From contig JAGFJA010000060.1 of assembly GCA_024103005.1 (NCBI GenBank), positions 1-64,000 on the forward strand: a stretch of 64,000 nucleotides of DNA. The letters are read 5' to 3'. The DNA comes from Saprospiraceae bacterium. GTDB lineage: Bacteria > Bacteroidota > Bacteroidia > Chitinophagales > Saprospiraceae. Both the position numbers and the translations under genes were made by a program. Under the pieces are notes generated by a model. That model ran no database searches, was not told where the DNA came from, and saw nothing but the letters and a program-made list of their open reading frames with translations. Below, piece by piece: positions 37,701 through 47,400 of the stretch (positions are counted from its first letter, which is position 1; each line of letters begins with the position of its first letter).

Positions 37701-39358
37701 TATTACAAACAACATACATTCCAAGTCTGGCAGATATTGTTAAAGGAAGTGTCATTATTACCCTGACCACCATTGATTCGGATGGATCAGGTCCATGTAA
37801 TCCAATCTCTGATCAGATTCTAATAAAAATTACACCAAAACCAATTGTTAAAATTGTTACCTCTCCATCAGAATTGTGTCTGGATGAACTGCCAATAAAC
37901 CTCGTTGCAACACCACTCGGAGGTACATGGAGTGGCCCAGGTATTGTCAATACAAATAGTTTTGATCCTGCTAAAGCGGGCGTTGGCTCACATACACTTA
38001 TTTACTCTTATTTCAATGGGAACTGTAAGGGTGAAGCAACATTAATAATCTATGTAAAGGATTGCAGTTGCAATACTGTGGTGACTGTAGATGCGGGACC
38101 AGACAAACAAATTTGTTCGGAGAATTCAATCATCATTCAAGGAAGTGTAACCGGAAGCAGCCAAATAGAATGGACTACCGATGGGACCGGAACATTTTCA
38201 GACAAATTCAGTCCTGTTACTGAATATTTCCCATCAGATGCTGACAGGCAGAAACAACAGGTAACATTGACAATTACCAGTCCGGATCCTGATGGTGATG
38301 GCCCTTGTGTCGCCACTTCGGATCAATTAGTTCTCACTATTACCACACTTTTGGAAATCAATTTATTGATAGAAAATACAGATTGCCAACAACAAGTAGG
38401 AAGTGTTACTATTTTGCCACCAGCATCAGACAGGTATATTTTTTCTGTTGACAGTGGAATTACATTCTCCGGACTACCCTATTTTGGTGACTTACAACCC
38501 GGAAATTATAATTTGATTTTTAAAGATCCACAATCTGGTTGTCAATCAACCAAGGATTTCACAATTAATCCACCACCGTATGTAAATGCTAAATGGAACA
38601 TAGTATCCAAAGCATGTACAAATGCAGAGTCAAATTATATTGACATTATTCAAACTGAAAATATGGTATATCCCCTTGAAATATATCTGGATAGCTTACT
38701 TTGGACAACAACATCAACATTACCTTTGAAAATAGACCAACTGGAGGCTGGATCACATCATTTATCCATTATCGATTCGAAGGGTTGTAAGGTAGAAGGT
38801 TCTTTTGAAATAAAAGCATCATCTGACATTAATATCGATATCCAGGGCGTGTATGTTGTAAATGAGGGTGAAAGTGCCACTTTGATTCCAGTAATAAATA
38901 GCCCTTATTCATCAATAACCTGGAAACCGGCGGATTATCTGTCTTGTACGGATTGCCCGACTCCAACAACCAAGCCTGAAAAGGGCATCACATATAATGT
39001 TGTAGTAACTGATAATCAGGGTTGTCAGGATTCAATCAGTGTAAGAGTTGTAATCAGAAGAGATATCAAAATATTTGTACCTAATGTATTTACGCCAAAT
39101 GGTGATGGAGTAAATGACTTTGTAACGGTATTTACGGATCATCATATTAAAAAAATAGATAATCTAAAAATATTTACAAGATGGGGAGAATTGGTATTTG
39201 AAAAATCTGATTTACTGCCAAATATTGAGGCGGAAGGCTGGGACGGAAAGTTTAGAGGTCAGAAAATGAATCCAGCCGTATTCGCCTGGGTAGCGGAAAT
39301 AAATATTCCCGGTGAAGGTGTCCGAATATTCAAAGGAGATGTAACTCTAATCAGGTGA
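28706..39358 (+). CDS. Giant repetitive T9SS type B surface protein with choice-of-anchor L domain
   Basis: The 3550-residue protein has a signal peptide (about 1-25, ending LYSQ), then a choice-of-anchor L domain (about 30-270, with 'FVFGSEEYPEYNCSPYND'). Two Ig/PKD-like segments follow (about 275-412). Eighteen tandem modules of 71 residues (about 414-1690) each begin like 'PTFDQLGPYC' and contain 'GTWNPAVINTS' and 'FTYTFTPDAG.C'. Seven longer composite modules (about 1690-3190) each contain a 'CxCxNP...AG.D' start, a 'W.TSG.G.F' strand and a DxDGxGPC loop. Three more Ig/PKD-like segments lead to a C-terminal T9SS type B (gliding-motility-associated) domain with 'FVPNVFTPNGDGVND' and 'WGELVFE'. 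No catalytic domain is seen. An adhesin or stalk-like role is inferred. The gene is monocistronic with a terminator. Confidence 0.92.
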   Translation: MHSPFSKLFFAIFLIALFTSPLYSQFAVNTGVTALQMAQELVGPGVEVISASYVGNANAKGIFSATGTSLPIENGVVLSTGKVTDINKSASSQASTGFSNASTPDSDLDNILSGTKKDLAYLEFQFKAIGTQINFEFVFGSEEYPEYNCSPYNDVFGFFLSGPGITGKENLALVPGTNIPVTINSINSGTPGGGYNIATCQAMGSGSPFTQYYINNSSSTTIVYDGLTTTLTATHDIQSCEIYTIKLAIADLADNAYDSGVFIKSNSFQTEVPTLSIESNPTLPVCPVDEITFTSILTGAQPPITYNWLVNGVGQNVDADQITISGLQDGDEVLLVVNADINCSGDKLKSNTITIDFLPYGMEDSNVTICEGESYTFNGITYTQSVSGVTDTIPDPPNCPKIITLNLTVTPATLPEFSDYGPYCQGDTPPPLPSTSNNGIAGTWTPATINTSAPGTSTYTFTPNSGICASVATIDIVVDAPITPSFNQLGPFCQGDTPPSLPGSSNDSPAISGTWNPAVINTSTPGTFTYTFTPDAGFCASTTTMDIVINAPTVPTFDPIGPLCQNSSAPTLPTSSTDNPAITGKWNPSSINTSTPGTFTFNFTPNPGQCAAPTTMTITIEPKVVPTFDQLGPYCKDEAPDVLPGTSTNSPGITGTWNPAVINTSVAGTFTYTFTPDAGICAEQTTMTIVIDPPILPTFDQLGPYCKDDAPDVLPGTSTNSPGITGTWNPAVINTSVAGTFTYTFTPDASFCALPTTMDITINEPTTPSFTPIGPLCQNSAAPTLPTTSNDSPGIQGTWSPSVIDMSTPGIFTFTFTPLASECALPTTLDIEIVPRIQPTFNPLGPYCKGDTPDDLPTSSTNTPSISGTWNPSVINTSTPGTFTYIFTPDAGICAETATLTIVIDPPVIPTFDQLGPYCKDESPDILPSTSNNIPSFTGTWNPAVINTSTPGTFTYTFTPDAGQCADPTTMDIVIDPPVTPTFDPIAPLCQNSVPIVLPGTSNNTPPISGTWSPAIVNTSTPGTFTYTFTPDAGICAIPTTLEVTINEPKIPVFDAIGPLCQYDNAPTLPSASNNSPAIKGTWNPAIIDMSTPGIFTYTFTPIPSECATPITMDIEILPKVQPTFDPLGPYCKGDTPDILPGTSTNTPPISGSWNPAVINTSTPGTFTYTFTPDAGICAETATMTITIEKPAIPTFDPLGPYCMGDTPDILPGTSTNNPTITGSWNPAVINTSTPGTFTFTFTPDAGQCADIFSMDITINKPIQPSFAPVDPLCLNDTPIVLPETSTDSPPIKGSWSPFPVSTFPAGVTTYTFTPDVGQCATETTLDITVNEPIVTTFSQIDPLCQYSVPPTLPNSSSNNPPVFGSWSPSTINTSVPGTFTYTFNPNPDECATSFMMDIEIKPQIMPIFSQLGPYCLNDVPDILNTSSENIPAITGTWTPSVINTSVAGTFDYVFTPDPQFCSAPYTMSITVENPSTPLFNPIDPICQNTLPPDLPLQSNDIPPVTGSWSPAVINTSSTGPSVYTFSPDPGFCMSPTTLTVIIYDPPLASFNQLGPYCLNSAGETLPLISNDNPPVSGTWNPAVVNTSVVGTQTYTFTPDPNQCAKVTTMDITIIDPIVTTFNQLGPYCYGVIPDILPQTSSNNPPVSGTWSPTVINTSQPGITTYTFTPFSTECATPFEMNIEVKPLPEIVIQPVQPICKDSAAVVLAATPAGGTWSGTNVSGNIFTPSSVGQFTVFYTYTDASGCTNLSSINVVVNDCSCQNPASVNAGPDGSVCVGGVYNLSGQVWVATDIIWSTSGSGTFGNNSDLNTTYTPSTADIASGSVVLTLTTVDHDGSGPCSTVSDQMILTITNTPITIQPIDPLCSNDSPVTLNATPTPGVWSGPGITGGLFDPTSAGPGQHILTYTLTGGCTGSSATTITVNQAPIVSVEPIDTLCMDDPAITLTGTPAGGIFSGPGVTGNTFTPTVPGNFPVQYLFTDSNQCNGIASISIPVINCNCENPVTVNAGPDLVFCTTGAQSITGTVSNASVYHWETSGTGTFGNADALSTTYTPSAADVASGSVILTLTGYDPDGNGPCQEASDFTTITFEVINITIDPVNPLCLNGAPKTLNASPPGGIFSGNGITGNNFDPAIAGTGTHTITYSVSGNCPASKTINIIVNPLPVITLTPLGEICLNDPSVELIGSPAGGVWSGTNVSGNQFNPVTAGSFILTYTYTNANGCTNSKNLTVAVKDCACANPATADAGDDAIVCNGNNYTLSGTITVAGSAQWSTSGSGAFDDINNLQATYTPSNADINAGSVTLTLTTDDPDGDGPCSAVSDALTLTFESTDIILTPQAPLCIDALPVTLTATPPGGNWSGPGITGNTFNPATAGVGSHKVTYNIGGNCPDSEAMFIVVNPLPLIEIFAIDTLCAGDDAITLSASPSGGTWSGINVSGNQFNPASPGTYTITYSYSDLNGCSAQQSISIIVNDCGCANPVIVNAGNDQNICAGDEVTLQATVQNAANITWSTSGDGIFNNPNDNPCHYIPGPMDISSGSVKITATSEDPDGTGPCFAAIDELIINITQTIISFPQINPLCVNAGSIILNATPPGGVFSGTGVNNNSFDPGVAGPGNHVINYHIDGNCPSDKTITITVNPLPQPIISPVSELCLNDEPVILEASPAGGTFSGDHVSNGIFIPSEAGTFVITYTMSDNNGCTGSTIVSITVKDCGCTDPVTVDAGNNLTICSTETVPLNGNISGGISGKWTTSGDGNFTDPNALLTVYTPGPNDIINGSVKLTLKSDDPDGNGPCSAASSSVIITITELIIKINPVPNLCIDGQAVTLSASPSGGIFSGPGINGNIFDPASAGVGTHTITYTVSGNCPGQQQIQINVNPLPAISINPVPELCINDPAFTLSASPTGGVFTGLGVTGNTFNPAQVGIFTIEYTYTDPNGCSNSSIIDIKVKDCGCADPAAADAGPDQTVCEGDIIQLSGSITNAPGSIWSSQGTGIFGDDNLLQTTYIPSLADIVKGSVIITLTTIDSDGSGPCNPISDQILIKITPKPIVKIVTSPSELCLDELPINLVATPLGGTWSGPGIVNTNSFDPAKAGVGSHTLIYSYFNGNCKGEATLIIYVKDCSCNTVVTVDAGPDKQICSENSIIIQGSVTGSSQIEWTTDGTGTFSDKFSPVTEYFPSDADRQKQQVTLTITSPDPDGDGPCVATSDQLVLTITTLLEINLLIENTDCQQQVGSVTILPPASDRYIFSVDSGITFSGLPYFGDLQPGNYNLIFKDPQSGCQSTKDFTINPPPYVNAKWNIVSKACTNAESNYIDIIQTENMVYPLEIYLDSLLWTTTSTLPLKIDQLEAGSHHLSIIDSKGCKVEGSFEIKASSDINIDIQGVYVVNEGESATLIPVINSPYSSITWKPADYLSCTDCPTPTTKPEKGITYNVVVTDNQGCQDSISVRVVIRRDIKIFVPNVFTPNGDGVNDFVTVFTDHHIKKIDNLKIFTRWGELVFEKSDLLPNIEAEGWDGKFRGQKMNPAVFAWVAEINIPGEGVRIFKGDVTLIR
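29947..33774 (+). repeat. Eighteen in-frame tandem repeats of about 213 bp (71 residues)
   Basis: The modules are almost constant in length and each contains exactly two cysteines, near positions 10 and 56. Neighbours differ in type: units 3, 6, 10, 14 and 18 share a closing '.P.x' class ('ECA...MDIEI.P' in most), giving larger blocks of 3, 3, 4, 4 and 4 units. Units 4 and 5 share 98 identical bases (30632-30729 and 30845-30942, offset exactly 213), a recent duplication. Units 11 and 12 share about 60 nearly identical bases. Confidence 0.9.
33774..38345 (+). repeat. Seven composite repeats of about 715 bp (238 residues)
   Basis: Cys-x-Cys module starts lie near 33985, 34699, 35413, 36127, 36842, 37557 and 38068, about 715 bp apart except the last (about 511 bp), which lacks one submodule. 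Each full unit has two 'LC...VTL.A.P.GG.WSG.GV.GN.F.P' submodules and one 'CxCxNP...DxDGxGPC' submodule. All seven DxDGxGPC loops are kept. Confidence 0.85.
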
Positions 39359-39359
39359 T

Positions 39360-39405
39360 AAAGTGATGGTATGACAGTCAAATAGTGCACACCATCACTT
39401 TTTAT
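39360..39405 (+). terminator. Terminator after the giant gene
   Basis: AAAGTGATGGT (39360-39370) pairs perfectly with ACCATCACTTT (39391-39401), followed by TTATC. The 11-bp stem with a 20-nt loop starts just after the stop codon. Confidence 0.65.
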
Positions 39406-39470
39406 CTACTAACAAATCAATCCATTATCGGGCTTATAGGTTGAAATCGACAATCTATAAATGACATTCT

Positions 39471-39854
39471 CTATCTTTTTCCTAAAGGAAAAGTTCTGAC
39501 AATCATTACCAGTTGATTCTCTGTCTCTCTGTAGCCATGGTCATAACAAAAGAAATAGGTTTGACCTTTCTGGTTATTGATAAAATGAGTTTGATATTTA
39601 AAACGATATCCCATTTTTAATAACTTTTCTTTTGGCACAAATTTGTGAGATTCGTCCTCCGGCAGAAGACTTTCCAATATTCTGCGATTCTTTGTCAATG
39701 CTCCATTGACATTACGGATCACATTATTGGTCTGACTTTTAAGATGGTTGTTGTAATTGTTTCGGCAGAAGTCATCACAAAACTTTTTATCGGCACGGCC
39801 AATAACTTTTTTAGAACAATTAAGGCATTGTTTTACATCGGAGATTGTTTCCAT
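39471..39854 (-). CDS. Hypothetical protein with N-terminal zinc-ribbon
   Basis: The 127-residue protein begins with a CxxC...CxxxC zinc-binding motif (CLNCSKKVIGRADKKFCDDFC, residues 10-30 approximately), similar to small DUF2116-type ribbons. It is followed by a basic helix and a C-terminal region with 'YRFKYQTHFINNQKGQTYFFCYDHGY'. No enzymatic motif is seen, and nucleic-acid or protein binding is only a guess. A -7-like box TATCTTTG lies on the minus strand at 39928-39921, about 66 nt before the ATG. It is flanked by the giant gene's terminator and the rpoC terminator, so it is a unit of its own. Confidence 0.75.
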   Translation of the reverse strand: METISDVKQCLNCSKKVIGRADKKFCDDFCRNNYNNHLKSQTNNVIRNVNGALTKNRRILESLLPEDESHKFVPKEKLLKMGYRFKYQTHFINNQKGQTYFFCYDHGYRETENQLVMIVRTFPLGKR

Positions 39855-39920
39855 AAAAAATAAATTAATTGGTGATTAATTCAGAAAAATGAGAAGTATT
39901 CTAATCAAGTTTCCATTTGT

Positions 39921-39928
39921 CAAAGATA
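39921..39928 (-). promoter_or_regulatory. Possible -7 promoter box for the zinc-ribbon gene
   Basis: TATCTTTG on the minus strand fits TAnnTTTG well, about 66 nt before the ATG. A TTG lies too far upstream (32-nt spacer), so the -33 element is missing. Confidence 0.35.
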
Positions 39929-40035
39929 TAAATAAAAACTGATAATAAGAAAGTTGGCTTCAATTTATTTTTTAATATCGCAGATATTTATAAGACAAAT
40001 TTGAATCGAATTAGATTGGGCATATTCCTTTGGGC

Positions 40036-40073
40036 ACAAAAAAAAGGCCATACTTTGAAGTACAGCCTTTTTT
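40036..40073 (-). terminator. Terminator of the rpoBC operon
   Basis: On the minus strand AAGGC-TGTACTT pairs with AAGTATG-GCCTT (about 11-12 bp including two G-T pairs), followed by a run of seven to eight T. It lies 25 bp after the rpoC stop codon and ends the tuf-to-rpoC series. Confidence 0.85.
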
Positions 40074-40095
40074 ACAATTATTTGATATACTAGTA

Positions 40096-43000
40096 TTAAT
40101 ACATCACGTTGTCTGAACCATTTTCAGGGAACTGGCCTTCCACACCAACTAATAAGTCATTAAATTTACGCAATCCGGTTCCTGCCGGTATTTTCTTACC
40201 GATAATAACATTCTCCTTCAATCCGCTCAAATTATCTTTCTTAGCGGCTATTGCGGCAGTACTCAATACTTTGGTTGTTTCCTGGAATGAGGCCGCCGAA
40301 ATCCAGCTCTCCGTTCCAAGTGATGACTTGGTAATACCTAATAACAGAGGTGTGGATGTGGCAGCAGCAGCATCACGATATTCTACCAGTTTGAGATCAT
40401 CACGTTTCAGTAAGGAGTTTTCCTCTCTGATCTGGCGTATAGTCACTAATTGGCCAGGCCTAAATTTATTGCTATCTCCTGAATCTGTAACTACTTTCTT
40501 ATCAAATACGTAATCATTCTGCTCTAAGAAATCGTACTTTTCTACTGCTTCACCTTCAAGGAAGTTGGTATCTCCGGGCTCAACTATTTCTACTCTTCTC
40601 ATCATCTGTCGAATAATCACTTCAATGTGCTTGTCATTGATAGCTATACCCTGAGAACGATATACTTCCTGGACTCCATTAACCAAATGCGACTGTACTG
40701 CAAAAGGTCCCTTGATATCAAGGATATCTTTAGGAGCGATAGCGCCATCAGATAGAGGCGTACCGGCCCTTACAAAGTCGCCATCCTGAACGAGGATGTG
40801 TTTGGATAATCCGACGAGGTACTTTCTTTCCTGACCGTCTTTAGCCTGGATAGAAACCTCACGGTTACCTCTCTTAATAGTTCCGAATTTAACGATTCCA
40901 TCAATCTCGGCAACTACTGCCGGGTTTGATGGGTTTCTTGCTTCAAATAATTCAGTTACTCTTGGCAAACCACCCGTAATATCCGAAATCTTACCCAATT
41001 TACGAGGAATCTTAACAATTACCTGACCTGCCTTGACTGAATCACCGTCATTAATCTGAAGATAGGATCCAACCGGCAATGAGTAGTTACGCAATTCTCC
41101 TCCGCTCTTATCTAAGATACGTATGATAGGAATCTTACGTTTATTTTTACTTTCAATAATTACTTTTTCTGCATATCCGGTCTGATCGTCCCGTTCAACC
41201 CGGTAAGTCACCCCTTCTTCAATCGCTTCAAACTGTGCTTTACCGGCAAATTCAGAGATAATCAGGGCATTAAACGGATCCCAGTCACAAATCAAATCTC
41301 CTTTGGCTACCTTATCGCCATCCTTAAATCTGAGTTTTGCACCATATGGAACGTGCTCTGTATGAAGCACCTTACCTCCCTTTATTTCGATATTTTTAAT
41401 CTCACCGGTTCTTGATATTACTACTACAGAAGAAGAACCGTCTTCTTCCTCCTGGACTGCCGTACGGATACCATCGAATTCAAGCTTACTGTCATATTTA
41501 GCTCGGATCTCACTATCAGATTTTGATACGGAAGCCGTACCACCTGTATGGAATGTACGCAAGGTAAGCTGTGTTCCCGGTTCACCGATCGACTGTGCAG
41601 AAATTATACCGACTGCATCTCCCATCTCAGCGATGCGACCGGTAGCAAGATTTTTACCGTAACATTTAGTACATACACCTCTCTTCGTTTCACATGTAAG
41701 AACCGATCTGATGGTGACGCTCTCTATACCTGCCTCTTCTATCGCATGAGCAATATTATCATCTATATACTCGCCTGCTGCCAGAATCAGTTCATTGGTA
41801 TCCGGATGCACTACATCATGCAATGTAAACCTTCCGACGATGCGGTTACTTAAGGTTTCGATTACTTTTTCATTATCTTTCAAAGCTGAAGTCTCAATGC
41901 CTCTAAGGGTATCACAATCCTCTTCAATGATGACAACATCCTGAGCCACATCCACTAATCTTCTTGTCAGATAACCTGCATCTGCTGTCTTAAGGGCTGT
42001 ATCCGCAAGACCTTTTCGAGCACCGTGTGTAGAGATAAAGTATTCCAGTACTGACAAACCTTCGATGAAGGAGGACAAAATCGGGTTTTCAATGATTGCT
42101 CCACCTGTATCACCGGATTTTCTGGGTTTAGCCATCAGTCCCCTTAGACCACACAACTGTTTGATCTGTTGCTTGGAACCTCTTGCTCCTGAATCCAGCA
42201 TCATAAATACTGAATTGAAACCTTGTTTATCGCTACTCAACTCTTTCATCAGAGAGTTGGTAATCATATTATCAGCAAACGTCCATTTATCAATCGTCTG
42301 GTTATATCTTTCGTTATTGGTAATCAAACCCATATTGTAGTGCTCAACGATTTCATCTACCTGGTTCTGCGCATTAGCAATTACAGTCTCCTTAAGCTTT
42401 GGAATGATTAAGTCTCCCAAATTAAAGGACAATCCTCCTTTAAATGACCAGAAATACCCAAGTTCCTTAATACCATCCAGGAAATCAGCGGTAACAGAAA
42501 AGTCTGTTCTTCTGATTATATCGTTGATGACTTTCTTCAAATTTTTCTTGGTAAGTAACTCGTTGATATACGGTACACTTTGCGGTACTGCTCTATTAAA
42601 CAATACTCTTCCCACCGTAGTGTCAATGAGCTTATATACCATTACTCCATTCTCTTCCACTCTCTCCCTGACTTTAATTTCGGCATGGAGATCAACTTTT
42701 TGCTCATTTAACGCAATAATCACCTCTTCGGAAGAATAGAACTTCATCCCCTGACCTTTGATAATCAGGTCGTCTTTGCTGGTCTTTGGTTTTGTCAGGT
42801 AATATAATCCCAATACCATGTCCTGAGAAGGAAGGGTTACAGGAGAACCATCCTGGGGGTTAAGCATGTTGTGTGAAGAAAGCATCAACAATTGAGCTTC
42901 GATAATAGATGCCTGACTAAGCGGCACGTGTACCGCCATCTGGTCACCGTCGAAGTCGGCGTTGAATGCACTACATACCAATGGATGTAACTGAATCGCC

Positions 43001-44379
43001 TTACCTTCGATAAGCTTTGGCTGGAATGCCTGAATTGACAATCTGTGGAGTGTCGGTGCCCGGTTTAAAAGGACCGGGTGTCCTTTCAGAATATTCTCAA
43101 GAATTTCCCAAATAACGGAATCTTTTCTTTCAACTAATTTTTTAGCAGACTTAACTGTTTTTACTATACCCCTCTCAATTAGCTTTCTGATGATAAAAGG
43201 CTTAAACAACTCAGATGCCATTCCTTTTGGAATTCCACATTCGTGCAACTTCAAAGTAGGACCTACTACAATCACCGAACGACCGGAATAGTCAACCCTC
43301 TTACCTAAGAGGTTTTGGCGGAAACGACCTTGCTTACCTTTCAGGATATCAGATAAAGACTTGAGCGCGCGTCCACCCTCAGCTTTGACAGCATTGGACT
43401 TACGCGAATTGTCAAATAGGCTGTCGATAGATTCCTGCAGCATCCTCTTCTCATTTCGAAGGATAACTTCAGGAGCTTTAATTTCCAAAAGTCGCTTCAA
43501 ACGGTTATTTCGTATAATAACTCTTCTGTATAAGTCATTAAGATCTGAGCTTGCAAAACGACCACCATCCAATGGAACCAATGGTCTAAGTTCTGGTGGG
43601 ATTACCGGTAAATACTGAATAACGGCCCAATCCGGACGATTTTCAGTAGATTCCATTCCTTCACGGAAAGATTCAACCACTCTGAGGCGTTTCAACGCTT
43701 CAGATTTTCTTTGCTGAGAAGTCTCCGTGCTTGCCATGTGTCTAAGCTCATAAGAAAGCTGATCCAGATCAATTCCCATCAACAAATCACGGACAGCTTC
43801 GGCACCCATTTTAGCGATAAACTTATCAGGATGAGTATCATCCAGAAGCTGATTATCTTTTGGAAGAGAATCAAGAATTTCAAAATATTCCTCTTCTGCC
43901 AGTAAGTCCAGTTTATTTACGCCGCTTGACTCCTTCACTCCCGGCTGAATCACTACATACCTTTCATAGTAAATGATTGATTCGAGCTTCTTGGAAGAAA
44001 CACCAAGCAAATAACCTATTTTATTGGGTAGCGACCTGAAAAACCAGATATGTACTATTGGCACCACCAACTTGATGTGACCCATACGTTCTCGTCTGAC
44101 TTTCTTTTCCGTTACCTCAACACCACAGCGGTCACACACGATATTCTTATAGCGGATACGTTTGTATTTACCGCAATAACATTCGTAGTCTTTTACAGGT
44201 CCGAAAATTCTTTCACAGAAAAGTCCGTCACGTTCCGGCTTATATGAGCGATAGTTGATTGTTTCAGGCTTCAGAACCTCACCATAAGAACGCTCCAAAA
44301 TTTCGTCAGGGCTTGCCAGGCGAATGGTAATTGACGAAAAATTTTGTTTTGGTGCTGAATTCTTTTTCTTTAATGACAT
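40096..44379 (-). CDS. rpoC: DNA-directed RNA polymerase subunit beta'
   Basis: The 1427-residue beta' subunit forms the catalytic half of RNA polymerase. The N-terminal zinc-binding cysteines appear in [22 protein letters not shown] (spread over about 67-89). The magnesium-binding catalytic motif NADFDGDQM lies near 474-482, and the second zinc site is in the '[13 protein letters not shown]' region near 890. The bridge/trigger region with '[20 protein letters not shown]' follows. Length agrees with Bacteroidota RpoC. It starts 69 bp after rpoB and ends with a strong terminator. Confidence 0.98.
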   Translation of the reverse strand: MSLKKKNSAPKQNFSSITIRLASPDEILERSYGEVLKPETINYRSYKPERDGLFCERIFGPVKDYECYCGKYKRIRYKNIVCDRCGVEVTEKKVRRERMGHIKLVVPIVHIWFFRSLPNKIGYLLGVSSKKLESIIYYERYVVIQPGVKESSGVNKLDLLAEEEYFEILDSLPKDNQLLDDTHPDKFIAKMGAEAVRDLLMGIDLDQLSYELRHMASTETSQQRKSEALKRLRVVESFREGMESTENRPDWAVIQYLPVIPPELRPLVPLDGGRFASSDLNDLYRRVIIRNNRLKRLLEIKAPEVILRNEKRMLQESIDSLFDNSRKSNAVKAEGGRALKSLSDILKGKQGRFRQNLLGKRVDYSGRSVIVVGPTLKLHECGIPKGMASELFKPFIIRKLIERGIVKTVKSAKKLVERKDSVIWEILENILKGHPVLLNRAPTLHRLSIQAFQPKLIEGKAIQLHPLVCSAFNADFDGDQMAVHVPLSQASIIEAQLLMLSSHNMLNPQDGSPVTLPSQDMVLGLYYLTKPKTSKDDLIIKGQGMKFYSSEEVIIALNEQKVDLHAEIKVRERVEENGVMVYKLIDTTVGRVLFNRAVPQSVPYINELLTKKNLKKVINDIIRRTDFSVTADFLDGIKELGYFWSFKGGLSFNLGDLIIPKLKETVIANAQNQVDEIVEHYNMGLITNNERYNQTIDKWTFADNMITNSLMKELSSDKQGFNSVFMMLDSGARGSKQQIKQLCGLRGLMAKPRKSGDTGGAIIENPILSSFIEGLSVLEYFISTHGARKGLADTALKTADAGYLTRRLVDVAQDVVIIEEDCDTLRGIETSALKDNEKVIETLSNRIVGRFTLHDVVHPDTNELILAAGEYIDDNIAHAIEEAGIESVTIRSVLTCETKRGVCTKCYGKNLATGRIAEMGDAVGIISAQSIGEPGTQLTLRTFHTGGTASVSKSDSEIRAKYDSKLEFDGIRTAVQEEEDGSSSVVVISRTGEIKNIEIKGGKVLHTEHVPYGAKLRFKDGDKVAKGDLICDWDPFNALIISEFAGKAQFEAIEEGVTYRVERDDQTGYAEKVIIESKNKRKIPIIRILDKSGGELRNYSLPVGSYLQINDGDSVKAGQVIVKIPRKLGKISDITGGLPRVTELFEARNPSNPAVVAEIDGIVKFGTIKRGNREVSIQAKDGQERKYLVGLSKHILVQDGDFVRAGTPLSDGAIAPKDILDIKGPFAVQSHLVNGVQEVYRSQGIAINDKHIEVIIRQMMRRVEIVEPGDTNFLEGEAVEKYDFLEQNDYVFDKKVVTDSGDSNKFRPGQLVTIRQIREENSLLKRDDLKLVEYRDAAAATSTPLLLGITKSSLGTESWISAASFQETTKVLSTAAIAAKKDNLSGLKENVIIGKKIPAGTGLRKFNDLLVGVEGQFPENGSDNVMY

Positions 44380-44448
44380 AATTTATATAAAAGTTATTGG
44401 GTTCAAAATAAGACAACAATTAAGGACTCATTCATCGAGCCATTCATA

Positions 44449-47400
44449 TCAATCAAAGCCTACATCAAGTGCCAGGCCTCTCAATTCATGAACCAATACG
44501 TTGAATGATTCCGGAATATTAGGTTCAGGCAGATTGTCTCCCTTGACAATAGCTTCATAAGCCTTGGATCTGCCCTGAATGTCGTCAGACTTAATTGTCA
44601 GCAATTCCCTTAGGATATTGGAAGCGCCGTAAGCTTCAAGAGCCCATACTTCCATCTCACCAAAACGCTGACCACCAAACTGAGCCTTTCCGCCCAATGG
44701 TTGTTGTGTAATAAGTGAATACGGTCCGGTACTTCTTGCGTGCATCTTGTCATCTACCATGTGTGAAAGTTTCAACATGTAGATAACACCTACTGTGGCT
44801 TTCTGGTGGAACCTGTCTCCTGTCTCGCCGTCATACAGATATGTTTGTCCCAGTTCAGGCAAATCAGCTTTTTTCAATTCCTGAGCTATTTCATCCAGGT
44901 TTGCTCCGTCAAATATCGGAGTGGCATATTTAATATTTAGCTTATCCCCTGCCCAACCAAGTACTGTTTCAAATATCTGACCCAGGTTCATCCTCGAAGG
45001 TACACCAAGTGGGTTCAGAACGATGTCAACCGGAGTTCCGTCTTCAAGGAAAGGCATATCTTCTACTCGTACTATGCGAGATACAATTCCTTTGTTTCCG
45101 TGCCTTCCGGCTAATTTATCACCTACCTTAAGCTTGCGTTTCTTGGCTATGTAAACCTTAGCTAATTTTAACACACCGGCAGGCAATTCATCTCCGATAC
45201 TAATATTAAATTTCTCACGCTTATAATGTCCCAATTCTTCATTGACCTTAATACTATAATTGTGTAGCATTCTGACGATCAATGAATTGGTAGCATCATC
45301 ATCGGTCCATTGTGCGTAATCAACAATACTGTAATCTATTGCCTTCAAAACGGTCTTATTAAACTTAGAGCCTTTGGCAAGCATCTCCTCTCCATAAATA
45401 GATTTGATACCTGTCGTAACTTTATTTTTAACAAGGACAAGTAATTTATCTATCAGCGTAGTTTTCATCTCGTTCAACACTACCTGATGTTCATCTTCCA
45501 GTTTATCCAGCAGGTCTTTCTCCTGAACTTTCTGGATCTTATCTTTTTTTGCTCTTGCAAATAATTGTTTGTCGATAACCACACCTTCAATAGATGGTGG
45601 ACACTTTAAGGATGCATCTTTCACATCACCTGCCTTGTCACCAAAGATAGCACGGAGTAATTTTTCTTCCGGAGTAGGATCTGATTCACCTTTTGGTGTG
45701 ATTTTACCGATCAGGATATCACCTTCATTGACCCAGGCACCGATTCTGATAATTCCGTTATCGTCCAGGTCTTTGGTTGCTTCTTCACTAACATTTGGTA
45801 TATCCGGAGTTAATTCTTCTTCACCCAACTTGGTATCCCGAACGTCCAGTTCAAAATGTTCAATGTGTATAGACGAGAAAATATCTTCCCTAACCACTCT
45901 TTCAGACAATACGATGGCATCTTCAAAGTTATAACCTTTCCATGGCATAAAGGCCACTTTGAGGTTTTGCCCCAAGGCCAGTTCACCATTTTCCGTCGCA
46001 TAACCTTCACAAAGAACAGTTCCAGCAACCACTCTCATACCTTTCTTAACAATTGGCTTAAGGTTGATACAAGTACCCTGGTTGGTTCTAAGGAATTTAG
46101 TCAATGTATATGTTTTCACATTATCCTCAAAGGAAACCAGTTGATCTTCTTCGCTTCGGTCATATCTGATAACAATCTTTGAGGCATCAACATAATCTAC
46201 AATACCATCACCTTCTGCATTAATAAGCATACGTGAATCCCTGGCCACTTTTCCTTCCAGACCTGTACCTACAATAGGAGATGAAGGTCTAATGAGCGGA
46301 ACAGCCTGACGTTGCATGTTTGATCCCATGAGAGCACGGTTGGCGTCATCATTTTCCAAAAAAGGAATCAAGGATGCAGAGATACCTACAATCTGGTTTG
46401 GAGCAACATCAATGTATTCAACCTCGCCTGGCTCAAGAACCGGGAATTCACCCTGATCTCTTGCCTTAATTCTTTCACTAAGGATATCCCCTTCTTTACC
46501 GATAGGAGTATTTGCCTGAGCTATTTTCTTGTAGTCTTCAGCTTCTGCTGACAAGTATTCAACATCAGATGCCAAGTCAACTTTACCATCATGAACTTTT
46601 CGGTATGGTGTCTCAAGAAAGCCCATTTTATTAATCTTTGCATGGACACAAAGTGTAGAGATCAAACCGATGTTTGGTCCCTCCGGAGTTTCAATGGTAC
46701 AAAGTCTTCCGTAGTGCGAATAGTGAACGTCACGTACCTCAAAACCGGCTCTTTCGCGGGACAAACCACCGGGTCCGAGAGCAGAGATACGACGTTTGTG
46801 TGTTATTTCAGCTAATGGATTGGTCTGGTCCAGGAACTGTGAGAGCTGTGAGGTACCAAAGAATGAATTGATTACAGAAGATAATGTTCTGGCATTAATC
46901 AAATCAATCGGTGTAAATACTTCATTATCACGCACATTCATTCTTTCGCGGATGGTACGTGCCATACGGGCTAATCCCACACCGAACTGTGCGAACAACT
47001 GTTCGCCTACCGTTCTAACACGGCGATTACTAAGATGGTCGATGTCATCAAGTTCAGCTTTTTGATTCATTAACGATACCAGATATTTCACAATCATGAT
47101 AATATCCTCCTTAGTAAGGACCATAGTTGAAGGATCGGTAGTCAGACCAAGTTTTCTGTTCAACTTGTATCGACCTACCTCACCCAGGTTGTATCTTTTA
47201 TCAGAGAAGAAAAGTTTATCGATGATACTTCTGGCGGTTTCTTCGTCAGGTGGTTCAGCACCCCTCAATTGGCGATAAATATATTCTACGGCTTCGATTT
47301 CACTACTTGCCGTATCTTTTTGCAAAGTATTATAGATAATGGTATAATCTTCAGTAATATCTTCCTTTTGGAGAATTACGGTATCTATACCGGCATCCAA

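Noticed and set aside
45810-46028. Short frames overlapping rpoB and rpoC on either strand
   Set aside because: They are shadows of highly conserved polymerase genes and show no independent start or family match.
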